In this document: positions 46,888 through 60,073 of the stretch, piece by piece | Layout of the letters: the number at the start of each line of letters is the position of its first letter | Numbering within the stretch: the first letter of the stretch is position 1 | From: Glandiceps talaboti | Lineage: Eukaryota; Hemichordata; Enteropneusta; Spengelidae | Direction of reading: 5' to 3' | DNA length: 64,000 nucleotides | Assembly: GCF_964340395.1 (NCBI RefSeq) | Contig: NC_135551.1 | Span: forward strand, 3,721,963-3,785,962 | Translations under genes and position numbers: made by a program | The notes under the pieces: generated by a model | Databases searched by the model: none | Seen by the model: only the letters and a program-made list of their open reading frames with translations | Told to the model about the DNA's origin: nothing

Positions 46888-47379
46888 TTTCGACCCAAAC
46901 AGGTCAATCCAAGGTCATTAAAACAATACAAAATTATCCGTCAAACTTGTTTCTACTATTGAAACGACCAACTGTAGGTGTAATTATAACGAAATCATGA
47001 GCATAAGGCGGTTAGAATGATGAAATATGTTATAACTTTTGGTTAAAATTGAACATTTGTCCATAAGGAAATTGCGACAGATCAATACACTGAATAGGTT
47101 ATTTTTGTTGCGGTGGAAACGAGAGATAGAGTCCTCCTCCAGCCGTTTGCGTACATTTATAATTATTTAAAAAAAAAATACTTCAGTAAAATACAAACAG
47201 ATGTAAAAAGTAGAAAATATTCCGCTTAAAGTATAACTATATATCGTCTACTATTTAGAACATCCCCATAAAAGAATAGTATCTTCCTATACCTTTTCCC
47301 TCACCTATCAATCAATTTATGCCCCGCCTCCAAAATCCAGGTTGCCACAGAAAACAACAGTCACACTTGGATACAAGGG

Positions 47380-47494
47380 TTAGACGATTGCCATTTTCTC
47401 ACCGGGAATTCTATCCTTTCCTGGGACTTCTGTCACCACAAATATAGTCAAGAGGATACAGGTTGTATCCAAGAGTATCCTGGATGTGATCAGG
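47380..47494 (+). other. Possible non-coding first exon of CCDC181
   Basis: Located between the PRDX4 start and the CCDC181 coding region, on the plus strand. The stretch ends in GATCAGG|GTAAGT, a strong donor. The first coding exon of CCDC181 begins with an acceptor at 56220 and 31 bases of leader, so an upstream non-coding exon must exist; this is the best candidate I see. The implied intron is 8.7 kb. Confidence 0.35.
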
Positions 47495-48573
47495 GTAAGT
47501 CCTTTGACGTAAAAATCCGAGATTTATGGACAAAAATGATCACGACTATTTGTTACACATGGGGCCTCGTTAACGGAACAATTTAATGCCTAATTCGACA
47601 ATTTTCAAGGGCTTCATTTATCAATAATTAGATTATGTCGTATTAATTTAGTTATGACAAAACTGTAATCGACATAAATTTCACTTAGTGGTCTCCAGAT
47701 GTCGCATCATTTCGTAATTTAAATCTTTAAATTTGAGTTGTTTGTGAACACACCGACCGAATGTGTGTGGTCACAGGTGTCGAGTAGGACAGTAGCCATC
47801 TTTATTTTAAGAGCAGCGTCAATTTACGGCTATCGAGCGATTGATTTTTATATCTAAGGCATAAAATAAACACATCTGAAATGTGATCATTCCGGGAAAG
47901 AACTAACTATCCTTATAACATATATCTTTAGTAAAAAGTAGATAACGAAATGATGAAGAATAGTGTACTAACACGAATTTTTTGTAGAAATGATAACTCG
48001 AGAAACAAAGACAGGTAAGCCCCAGGTAAAGTACAACTGATATTAGACAGGAAATACGCATATTCATTTTAAACCATGGAAGATTATCACTGTGTAAATA
48101 TAAATTAATAAGTATATATGATATGATAAAAAAAATCAGGAGTATATGCAAGTCTGTTATTTCAAGCACAGTGTTGTTATGAAAATTTATACACAACACG
48201 TACTTCTGACATAAGTGGGTTATCACATAACCGTGTCTTTACAAAACAGAGCTGATAAGTTTGAACAGTAATAGATATAGTCCTGCCTTCAGGCCATTCC
48301 CTCATTTCTGGAATGGAAATGAAATAAATTGTATTAGAAGGAATAGGAACTATAAGGGAAACGACAAACACTGCCCCAAGACTTTTAACAGAAATTCCAT
48401 CCAACCAGGATTTGATTTCCACTATAAATGAAATGAAATGAAGTGTACTGCTTTAGGATAGATTCCAACATCAACAGCTGTATTGAATTCTTACAAGGTT
48501 TTCTAAACCTACAAAATATTTCATGAAAATAGAGGACTTATAGAGCTAAGCCTAGAGACTTGTTGGGGCCACA

Positions 48574-48607
48574 GTCATAGAATGTAGTTTCAATGACATT
48601 CTATGAC
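48574..48607. other. Perfect 12-bp inverted repeat
   Basis: GTCATAGAATGT and ACATTCTATGAC around a 10-base loop. It could be a small hairpin in the transcript or a transposon footprint. Confidence 0.8.
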
Positions 48608-49639
48608 CATAACATGCCTCTGGGCTCAGTAGCCTTGAACTCGATAGGTTGATTTCAAAAGTGTACTGTAGTCAATGAATTTATGATAAACTGTAGTACT
48701 AAATATCACATTATTTTTGGGAGAACTGAGAGAATATTTATGAGTACAGTTACAAATTTGTACATTGCGTCATCCAAATATTGGTTTCACATTCATCATT
48801 GTAATATACAAATATATATCCCCATATTTAATACTGTATTATTATGTGGTTGTTTTCATTTTTGAAATGTGCAATGATCCAGAAAGTGAAAGTTAAAGAG
48901 TTGTTTTGGATTTATGGCATTGAAACACTCTTGACGAACAAGTTCAGTACCAAATTTGTGTCAGTGAAATCTGTATTCAGTGAATATTCAACATATTTAC
49001 AGTTTAACTTACTACATGTAGATGTAACTTGTGTTAGGGTTATCACTAGAAGTAATGATTAGGGGTTAAGTTTATAAGTGTAACATCAGCTGTTACCTTA
49101 GTAGTAACATTCAACACAGATTATAAAGTGTAGTTTATTGACATCTCTGTGTGCTACTGATTGTTGGCATCTCTGTTAGCTCTGGAAATTTGCACTCGGA
49201 GAACTTTCTATTGATGTTTTACCTGACAACCATACACAGGAAGTATCTCTACAGTGTTGGGGGGTGTGGGGTAGGGGGTCAAGTCATATTTACTTGTTAG
49301 ATTGTTGTAGTATAGTTTATTTGTGCTTGTTTACTCTCTATTTTTCAATATACACTTTTAGTAATTCTGGGAATTTTTGTGTGTACTGAAATAAAAACGA
49401 TATTCAATTGCAAGGTGTTTTATACTCTCCAACAGTCACAACTGAAAATCTTACCCACAATGTTTCATTTACCCACATGTCCTGAGAATAACTTCTGAGT
49501 ATTACATTGTGTAAACTTTGTCAACAAAGTAATGTATGTTGTTGTATAAACAATTGACAACATCTTGAATGGGCAATTCCTCTCTAGAAATGCAGTTTTG
49601 AATCTTTAAATTTATGCAGTATTAAGTTATAAAGTTGTC

Positions 49640-49985
49640 AGTCATGATGGGTGAATGATTAGTGTGGCTGGCTTTGAATCTGCAGGTTGCAGGTTTGAGC
49701 CCCGGCCATCGCTGATGTTTGTTTCTGAATGGCTAAAGTCCTTGAGCAAGATTTGAACCACGACTGTGCCTCAGTCAACACAGCTGTATAATTGGGGGAC
49801 CTGGTAGGATAGAGGTTGTAATATGAATGCTTTAATCCAATGACTGCGATGGATTGTATGCTCCCCAGGGAGTTCAGGAAGTATAAAGGACCATTGTAAC
49901 GCTATAGATCCATACCAGGAGTTATAATTATAAAGCATGTTTAGCACAAAGTGGGAAAGTGCTACTTGTATAAAAGCTAACATTA
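49640..49985 (+). mobile_element. tRNA-derived SINE
   Basis: The head resembles a tRNA, with a box A-like TGAATGATTAGTGTGGC and a box B-like GGTTTGAGCCCCGG about 35 bp further on. It continues with the body found in many animal SINEs (GTCCTTGAGCAAGATTTGAA, CTCAGTCAACACAGCTGTAT). It ends with GTGCTACTTGTATAAAAGC and an ATT-repeat tail, as expected if a LINE mobilises the 3' end. Confidence 0.75.
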
Positions 49986-52486
49986 TTATTAAATTTCTTT
50001 GCAGTAATACAGAGTTGAGTATTTTAGTTGAGTGATAACTATTAGATGTAAATCACCCTGATTACTATCAGTCATACTTGTATTAACAGTTAATCTTTAT
50101 GACTAAGGTGTGATGAAAAAAACCAAATTCCATTAAATGTTGTGAACAATTATTGGTCAAAATATAAAATACATAAATCAGAAACAAACAGCATATTGAA
50201 ATCATAGTTTTTACTGTATAATGATCGGGTCAACTGTTCTTATAGGTATTCTTAAAGTGTGCCAAATTAAGGTATGCATTTTACGAGACACAGGTATTTA
50301 ATTTTTATGACCTTTTATGTGACTGCATACACAAGTGTAAGTAGTTGTAAGCATTCAATTACAGTGTACTGTGAGACTTATAACTCTAGTGTAAAGACCC
50401 CTGACTACATGTAACTCCAATGATATATGCAAGGTCACACTACATGTACTATGACAATGGTATTGTTGGTGGCAACCAACCTTAGGCTGCTTGACTTCAT
50501 CTATTGTTGTACAAGTTAAACAATGCAATGACATGTGATGATTGATGTACAAACCATGTCCCTAGTAAGTCATTATGTCCATGTTCCAATCTCATGTATG
50601 GCATATCTCATATACCTGATATTACATAGTGTTTCTGAGGTTGTGAACCCGTGGTAACAGAGAAGTGGAAACCTAGAAAAATTAATGTAATTTAATTTCA
50701 CTAAAATGGACAGTGGTAACATGTTTTGGGAACAGTGCTACAAAACTACTTGTCGTTGTTGTGACTTCATTTTCAATGAGTAAAGTAAACAGTCCAGTTA
50801 CTCTGCTGTCAGTGCATGGTTACATTAATATTTTGTTATTGGATTTTGTAGAAAATTTATGGTATTGATGTGTGTGTGTGTGTGTTTCAGACACAAATGA
50901 TTATTTCCCACCCACAAAATTAATTAACTGAATTGTGTGCATACATGTATCTGAACAAAATTCATGTCCCCAGAGAGGTTTGAACAATAACAGTTTTATC
51001 ATATTTGATATCGGATAAAAAATTTGCTGCATTTCCATTTATTGGTATGCATAATTTTGTGGATCTATGTTTTAAGCCAGTGAATAAATTGATCTGAAGA
51101 TGCTAAAACAAACCACACCATGAATTATAAACACATCAATTTTACATTTCAAAATCAACAACTGGTGTATTATTTTTCGATCATAAAATCAACAACATAT
51201 TCACTGAAAATTGTTAAAATAGCAATAATTTGACATTGTACATGTACATGTCAATTGCAGGTCTATTTCATCTGTAAGTAGTAGAGTAATAAGTTGAACA
51301 TGTGTGATTCAATGATGATTTGGGTTGGAACCAAAAATTATTTTGATTGGATATATTGCACCATATTACAAAATGTATATGTACTACTATACAAATACAT
51401 GTATATTCACCCACAGGAGATTCAATACTGTTCAGGGTGTGTGATATTATGAGTAAGTCATCACCAGTATATCTAACAAAAGAGTTTCAAAAAATGTTTG
51501 AGTTGCAGCAGCGCTAGTTCAGCTAAAGATTTACCAAAATAGAGAGTCTGTTCAAACAGTTTAATATTGGGTATGGATTATATACATTGTATGTGGTACA
51601 TGGTTACAAATATAGACATATACCATGTTGATTATAGCATGTATTGTAATTGACCACTAGTTTAAACAATGTTCAAGGTCTCTGCCCCTCAACATACATA
51701 ATACAAATATATTTATAGATAGTAAGTGGATTTATAAAAGTACAAATATATAAAGGTGATTTTGTACCCTACTTTAAAGTACAAAATTAATTCAATATGA
51801 GTGAACCATGAAAGAGTGCTGTGTTTGTCCTCATAAATGTATAAATAGTTTTGTGTCAAACTGCCATCATAATTAATATAGATATATATTGACACAGTCA
51901 GTGTTATCAATTTTTACTTTTGTATATTCTAGAATAGCCATACATGTAGTTGCATGGTTATTGCAAATATACACTTTTTTTTTTTTTTTTTTTAAATTAC
52001 TGAATGATTAAAAGATTACTTCATTGTACATGTAGTACGGTATTCCTAATTATTTCATGGTTAAATGTAAACAAGAAATAGATGATATTAATTTAAGATA
52101 GCCAATATAGAAATATTCAGAGACCAGACAAATTTTGAATTATGCTCATTTTCATAATGAAATACTTGATTATATTGATGTGCAAGGTCATTAGAAACAG
52201 TTCAAAAGGTCTGTATCATTAATTATTTATGCTTCCCATAGTGAGTTGAAAAGCGAAATGACAGAGTTGGGAGAAATATCAAAGGTCAACATGCATCTCT
52301 GCCACGACAATGTGTGTCTACATCACTGGTTCTGCTTTGTTCGAAAAATATGAGTCGAAATGTTCAAAATTGCCATTACTTTCCCTGATTTTTCTTTGAC
52401 ATTGCTGGCGCTGGTATAATTATGTTGTTCTCCAACATTTTTCTTAATTCAGCTGGAAAATAATTGTGGCCTAAAGGTTGTCATAA

Positions 52487-52564
52487 CCTAGGGGGCCTTT
52501 GTCACTACAATGCTGGACGTAATGATTACTCGTCTAGCAACTTGTAGTGACAAAGACCCCTAGG
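52487..52564. mobile_element. 78-bp near-perfect hairpin (foldback MITE-like)
   Basis: The left arm CCTAGGGGGCCTTTGTCACT-ACAA pairs with the right arm TTGTAGTGACAAAGACCCCTAGG, with two differences and a ~30-base loop. No wider element was recognised. Confidence 0.65.
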
Positions 52565-53971
52565 TCACTCATATTTTCCTAAGCAGAACAAAAAAAAATA
52601 TTGGGGAATAACACCTAAATGTGTATATTGCAATTTACTGTTAGTGTTTAAGTAACCTGTAGGCAAGCTGTATTTTCAAATGTGAAATTAATTTGTTTGT
52701 TATCAGTTCATTTTGATATATGGGGTCAGACAATGGACATGATATCTACCATGATAAAAAACACAAGTTCAAAGGTTAAAGTAAGGACTCAAGTGATCAT
52801 ATTTTCTAAATATACATATCTATGTGATAATTTCTAAAAATACATGACTGTCTGTATGTACAATGTATGTATTGACAATCTATCATAAGGCATCATGGTA
52901 GTATCATATACGAAAGTAGGCTGTAACATATGTTGTGCATGTCAGCCTTTACTTAACAATCACAGACTGATAGCGTGGCATGAATGTTGTACATGTACGT
53001 CACAGACTAAAAACAGTCATTATGAAATATGGTATGGTACAGGTAGCATACTTTGAACAATGGTTATTGTTCTACTTTCTATACATTTTAACAATTTTAA
53101 TTTTGGCTGAATTCATGTACCATCAGACATCTATACAGATCCTATGATAGCAATGAAAAAGCAGTTCTCAGCTTTATACGAAAAAAAGCCCCAATTTTGT
53201 TTCCTAGTGTGTCCCATAGTCATTATCCTATAGACAATTATTATAAATTGTTCTGACATCTAAGAAAGAGTCAATTCCGCTTCAAACATTTCCTGCAATC
53301 TGGTTTAATCAGTCACTATATAAAGAACCAAATTATACTATGTTCCTTGTTATTGGTTGCCATTGTACACTCATTTCTCTTTTCTTTTGATGAAGTAAAA
53401 GTTCTTCCTGCTGTGTATTTATTGATTGACTGGTTTCCTTATTTTCCAATATTGCTATGCCTGAGTGATTCTATACACTTCATTATTTTCCCATATTGCT
53501 ATGCCTGAGTTGATACTGCACACTTCATTGGTTGTTGTCAATGTCATTTATTCAAATTCAGTATTGAATTACTTTTTATATTCAATAAAATGAATGCTAT
53601 GAATACAGTAAAATCGCAGTAAAACAGAATAAAATCTGTTTAATGACATGGTTTAACATGATAATAAATACTACATGTTATATAGAGGTTGGCCATTTGT
53701 TGTGATCCCTTGAAGTTGGAGTTGATCACAGGCTTGCACCCATATCTTGCCATGCATACCGTACAGGTAGCCTATAGGTGGAGGGATACAGACATTTGGG
53801 GGATCATTTGTCTGAATCACACAAATAGTATGAAATTAACATATTTATATTACTTTACTTTTGACTTCACAGGCTGTGAATATGAGGGTCTACATATGTG
53901 TATATGATAGATAATAATAATTTGATAGTTTTACATGTACACTGTACCTTGACATTAGTTGAAATGATAAC

Positions 53972-54050
53972 CTAGGATAGCCCTTGATGTATAGGATAGC
54001 CCTTGATGTATAGGATAGCCCTTGATGTATAGGATAGCCCTTGATGTATA
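53972..54050. repeat. 19-bp tandem repeat, 4 copies
   Basis: Unit GGATAGCCCTTGATGTATA. Confidence 0.95.
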
Positions 54051-56251
54051 GGTATGTAGGTATATTGTGTCACCTGCTGTGATAATATAATCAGGCACTT
54101 ACATGTATAATGTATATACATGTATGCTGATAGTATCAGCATATAAATTAAATAGACTAACATAAAATGATACTCTAAAAATACTTGATATCAGTCGTTT
54201 ATTAATTGTCCACTCTTAACAATAATGTAATCTTTAAACTTAATACTACTACCACCATGTAACTGATAAAATACACAAACACAAAAGTGATAAGATAAAA
54301 TTGTTGTAAAACATTCCCTGTTTTATGATACCACAGTGTATGACACCAAAATGTATATCACATAATCTAAACCACAAAGATTGTTTTCTATAATTTTATC
54401 CTAATAATATATATTAATTGATTAGTCTCTATGTACAGTAATTTGTAATATCATGTTGACAGTAATCCTATAAACACATTTTAGATGTCAGTCTAACTGC
54501 AAATAAATCTAACTGGATCCCTGACTACAAATGTTACTAGGCGGCCAGTCCGATTGCATATAAATCTGTTAGACTTGGAGCCCACCCTACATATTGCATA
54601 GTTGAATGTACACTGTGTTGGTATGGAGAAAGTAGTCATGCTTATATTGACACAGTGTTTGACATACAGATGTGAAAACATTGCATGTTTTGCATGGATG
54701 CCTTCATATACTCTTAGCAAACAGCTTTATTGACTTATTGTATGTTTTAACAATACCATATGTGACAGCCTTGATTCAAAACCAAATGTTAGCTTTACAT
54801 TACAGTACAGAATTAACAATTTCAATTGTTGTCCGAGATGTTTGCTCTTGGATGCTGCAGTATACACATCATGGACCAAATTATTGTTATTCAGCATTTA
54901 GTGTGACTTTCAGTTTACTCATGAATGAAATAACAAATGTACAAGAATTGACAGTATCAGTGGATTTTATTCTATATACAATGTAGATTATAATGGATGA
55001 TATTTCTAATTATACAGTACCAGTTGACATTTTTTGAATTAGTCTTACATGAGGTTATCAGACATGTTTCATTGTTATCATTGAGTGCAGTCATAAAGTT
55101 AATCCTTTGTAATAAATTGCTGCCAATATTGATTAACAGCGAATAGAACAAAGAATTTAAAGTGGCCATATTACTTCACATATCTGGTAGTCATGGCATA
55201 ATTCACGTCTAGACTATAAACTGTATAGTTTCTAAGAGTTTCATTGAATGTTGACCATTTGCCAATTTGATATCAAATTGTGACATTTGCCATGCTACTG
55301 TTTCCCAGGAATTAATCCAGCCTGTGGATTTTTATATACAGATGTAGATTTATCAAAATGTGTCATCAATAAATTCCATACATGTCTGAATTTGATAAAT
55401 AAGTCTCAGAGTTTTCTAGGAAGATTGAAGTTTTGTATATGTAGGAATTATTTTGAAATCTGTTAGCATTGAGTGGCATTACCCCCAGTAATGTCTATGA
55501 TACAACAACTGTTACTAACACATTATAAATGCAGTCAACTGTTCACCTAATATCATACAATCCATGGCTAAGATTATTTGAATTAATCTGTCTAGTACTA
55601 GTAGTAAAACCTAGTCACCCCACCCCACTCCAGTACTACAAAATCCATTTTGTATGTGTAAATAGGAAAGATATTGGGTGTCCATATTTGAGATGATTGT
55701 GGTGCTTTTGTGAATGTTGGATGTTTCTTACAGAAGAGGTCATTTTGATGAAATTTGCATTTTTCTTGACGATGTTCATATTTCACAGTATTTTTAATAA
55801 CTTGGTTTCTGTAACGCTATATAAATTATAATTACACCCTAAATATACGTGTAGGGTGTCAGGCTTTAGAGGGTTAAATCATTGAACCAAATTTATTAAA
55901 GTACATTGTACCTGGAAAAGAAATGAAATATTGATTTTGTTATTGATTGGTAAGAATCACATTTATCTTGTCTCAACATTTTGATTGGGACTTAGGTAGA
56001 TGTCAAAACTGTCAACAAATAAATCAGTTAAAAACATGCCAAGCAAACAGTGTATTAATACCTTCTATTTGATGTAGAGAGAAAAAAGTAATGTACAATA
56101 AATTTGATCTCCATTGTGCAGTACAGTGTATGTGATGACGTATAAATGTGAGTGGATATTCTAAAGATAAGGGTTTTCTATAGACTCATGTCTTCTATCT
56201 ACATGGATATCTTCTTACAGGAGCTTGAAGTCAACCTGAGGTCGTGCCACA

Positions 56252-59200
56252 ATGAGTTTTTCAGCTTTGGCAACAAACATGAATGGTGACATCAGTCACG
56301 ATAACCATGGAAACGGTGATGTCACCCAGAGTAGCCATGGTGATGCCGACAGTGTAGATAAAGAATTAGATTGGCTGATTGACAAGACAGATGACTCCAA
56401 GGTAAGACAATAGATGATGTCATTATGATTGTTGTCTCCAACCATACAGCTGTAGGGAGGGGTGATAAACAAATCAATTGAATGTTACATGTATATGCAT
56501 TCAGACTCTTGTCAACCTTTATCATATCCTTTGACCAGCAACGGTAACTACCCTAGCATTATCACAACCGTAACTACCCTAGCATTGTCATAGCCAGGCA
56601 ACATATATACATTACAATGTACCATGTCAACACATAGACTGGAGGGTCTATGATCAACATTACAAAACCATAGATTCTATTAATGTCCACTGGATTCTAG
56701 ACTTAATGTGGTAATGTGGATGACAAATAGGTATTTAGTTTGAAGAAAACAACTATACTATCTTTTTCTACTCAAAAAAATAATGTGGTTCAACATAGAC
56801 TAATTGTGTGTTTGTGACTGAATAAATTGCAGAAAGAAATTGCAAACTAGGAAAGGAACCATATAATACAAATAGAGGTTTTGTATAGAACAGTTACTGA
56901 CATTTTGCCAGATTACGTTAACAGAGTTGATTTGTTGTCATCCTTACAGAATGGTGATGAACTAAAGTTAGACAGTAATGTAATAGCAGATGGAGACTTC
57001 ATTCCAAGGACAGCTTCTCCAGAACCAGGAGATCATAGTGATCTTCCTCCTAGGGCATCTTCTCCTCAGAATGGAGAAGTTGGAGAAGATCCTTATTCAC
57101 GATCCCCATCCAGACTAGATGCAGATGAAGATGAACAGGAAAATGATGATTATGAACTCACCGATGAACAGAGAGAGGCAGAACTACTACTGCAAAAAAT
57201 GCGAGAAGAAGGATCATTTCCCACGGAAGACCCTCCAGAATATGATGTGACAGAAAGAATCAAACAATTAAATGAGGAACTAGCAAGGGAAGGAGAAATA
57301 GAGGAGAAAAAAGATAGAAAAGTGGGATTTAAGGAAGTGATTGAAGAAGTTCACCCAGATTCTGATGACGAGGGGGAGGGGCAAAAAGATGAACAAAATG
57401 AAAATGAAACTGAGAATGATAATAAAGAGAAGATGAAAGATTTAACAATAGATGATGACAATGAGTCCAAAGAACAAGGAAAACAATCACATGACCACAA
57501 AGATGAAGAAGGAATTGTTATTGAAAGAAATGGAAAATTTGAAGTTGTGAAAGTTAGTGATCTATCTCCAGAAGAACGAGCTGCACATGGACTTGAACCA
57601 GCTAGTAGTAATAGCAGTTCTAGCAGTCTTAGTAGTAATACCAGTAGTAGTGGTTCCATGCAGCCAGCTCCACCATCACACCCACGTCCTGCCACGGCCA
57701 CCGGAAGCAGTGGAAGTAGGCGGAAAATTGTAAATTCATCTGGCTCACAGAGAGCTAGTTCTGCTGGAACACAAAGACAAACTAACAACAGTTATAATGA
57801 GGAGGACAATGATGATGTGTTTGATAGTTCTAATTATCAAGGTCATAGTAGGTATGGTCTTACACCAGAACAAATTGAATATAAAAAAGAACATTCCAGA
57901 ATAATGGCACAAAAACGAAAGGAAGAGGAAGAGAAGGAAAAAGAGAAACAACAACAGAAACGAGAAGAGGCAGAGAGTGCTTTCCAGGCCTGGCTGGAAA
58001 AAAAGAGGGAATCAGAGGAAGATAGGAGAAAAGAAGAACGAGAAAGAAGGAAAAGAGAAAAAGAAAATCAGGTAAGGATATGTACAAGTTAGTGTAGTGT
58101 TGGTAAGGATATGTACAAGTTAGTGTAGTGTTGGTAAGGATATGTACAAGTTAGTGTAGTATTGGTAAGGATATGTACAAGTTAGTGTAGTATTGGTAAG
58201 GATATGTACAAGTTAGTGTAGTATTGGTAAGGATATGTACAAGTTAGTGTAGTATTGGTAAGGATATGTACAAGTTAGTGTAGTATTGGTAAGGATATGT
58301 ACAAGTTAGTGTAGTATTGGTAAGGATATGTACAAGTTAGTGTAGTATTGGTAAGGATATATACAAGTTAGTGTAGTGTTGGTAAGGATATGTACAAGTT
58401 AGTGTAGTGTTGGTAAGGATATATACAAGTTAGTGTAGTGTTGGTAAGGATATGTATAAGTTAGTGTAGTATTGGTAAGGATATATACAAGTTAGTGTAG
58501 TGTTGGTAAGGATATGTACAAGTTAGTGTAGTATTGGTAAGGATATATACAAGTTAGTGTAGTGTTGGTAAGGATATGTACAAGTTAGTGTAGTGTTGGT
58601 AAGGATATATACAAGTTAGTGTAGTGTTGGTAAGGATATGTACAAGTTAGTGTAGTGTTGGTAAGGATATGTACAAGTTAGTGTAGTGTTGGTAAGGATA
58701 TGTACAAGTTAGTGTAGTATTGGTAAGGATATATACAAGTTAGTGTAGTGTTGGTAAGGATATGTACAAGTTAGTGTAGTATTGGTAAGGATATGTACAA
58801 GTTAGTGTAGTATTGGTAAGGATATGTACAAGTTAGTGTAGTGTTGGTAAGGATATATACAAGTTAGTGTAGTATTGGTAAGGATATGTACAAGTTAGTG
58901 TAGTATTGGTAAGGATATGTACAAGTTAGTGTAGTATTGGTAAGGATATGTACAAGTTAGTGTAGTGTTGGTAAGGATATGTACAAGTTAGTGTAGTGTT
59001 GGTAAGGATATGTACAAGTTAGTGTAGTGTTGGTATGTGCAAGTTGCAAGTTAGTGTTGAAGAGATTTCAGCATTGGTAAAACAAGTCAGAAACTAAACA
59101 TGAAGATTTTGTCCAGAGTTTAATTTATAGAACAACCCAGATTCAAAATACCAAGTTTTGTTCAAAGTTCAGAAGAGAAACAAATAATCTTGATTAAAAA

Positions 59201-60037
59201 TGTGATGTTAGTATAAATATAATTTTGAACTCAATGGATTTCATGTAAATATTCTCTCTCTTTCTATTGTATAAATCAAGAATTATTTGAGAAGTTTATC
59301 ACTTTTAGATTTTATGTGTAACTTTTCTAATTGTATTCAAACTTTGTAAAATACATGCATACATGATTTGTGTTTATGAAATTACAGGAGGAACGTGATG
59401 CAAATGGGGCATATAAAAGTTGGCTGAAAACCAAGAAGTGTCAAAAAAAGAAAGAGAAACAAGAACAAAAACAGAGAGAGGAAGAACAAAATAACGGTTA
59501 TGCTTTGAGGGAAAGAGGAGAGTGTGAAAGAGCCTATAAAGAGTAAGTGAAATAATGCAGTTTTTGGAACTATATTTTCTGATTTGTTTTTGTTGGATAC
59601 ATGTATTACATTGTTGCCAAGACAGGTCATATCCACAACTGTGAGTCCTAAATTGTCATGGTTACCTTTATAGTTACTAAGACAATGGGGGCTAAACGCA
59701 GTATGCCCAAACCACGTTGAGGACGTCATGTCAGGATCATGTGCCTATGTGGTCTTGGAAACACCAATCTTGCATTAACAGGTACACTTGACAAATAACA
59801 CTGCTTAGCATAGTGTACTTCAACAATAAATATTGCAACGACCCCCCTCCCCCCCCCATCACATCCTATGATCCTGCGAGCATGACCCTTTGCCTTTGAC
59901 CTGACAGGTTATTTGCTGGTGAGGTTTACAAACAATACAGAAAGTTTACTTGAATATAAATGTAATACATACTTTTTATAGAAACGGTTTTCTTTACCTT
60001 GTACATAATGTCATGTACATATCATGTGTAGTGTGTA

Positions 60038-60073
<36 letters not shown>

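Larger units (their letters stand above)
47495..56220. other. AT-rich region, probably CCDC181 intron 1
   Basis: No supportable coding exon was found. It contains the hairpins at 48574 and 52487, a SINE at 49640 and a 19-bp repeat at 53972. There is also a GT microsatellite near 50870 and a poly-T run at 51975-51992. Confidence 0.4.

Noticed and set aside
47903-48422. Minus-strand ORFs of 107 and 81 codons with hydrophobic stretches
   Set aside because: Low-complexity AT-rich translation, no family resemblance, inside the probable CCDC181 intron.
56881-56949. Extension of the CCDC181 exon upstream of 56950
   Set aside because: The frame is open back to 56881 but has no ATG there; CATCCTTACAG|AATGG is a strong acceptor in the correct phase with the upstream exon, so this part is intron.
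57351-58087. Minus-strand ORFs of 145, 75 and 69 codons rich in Leu/Ser/Phe
   Set aside because: Shadows of the acidic and coiled-coil CCDC181 exon on the opposite strand.
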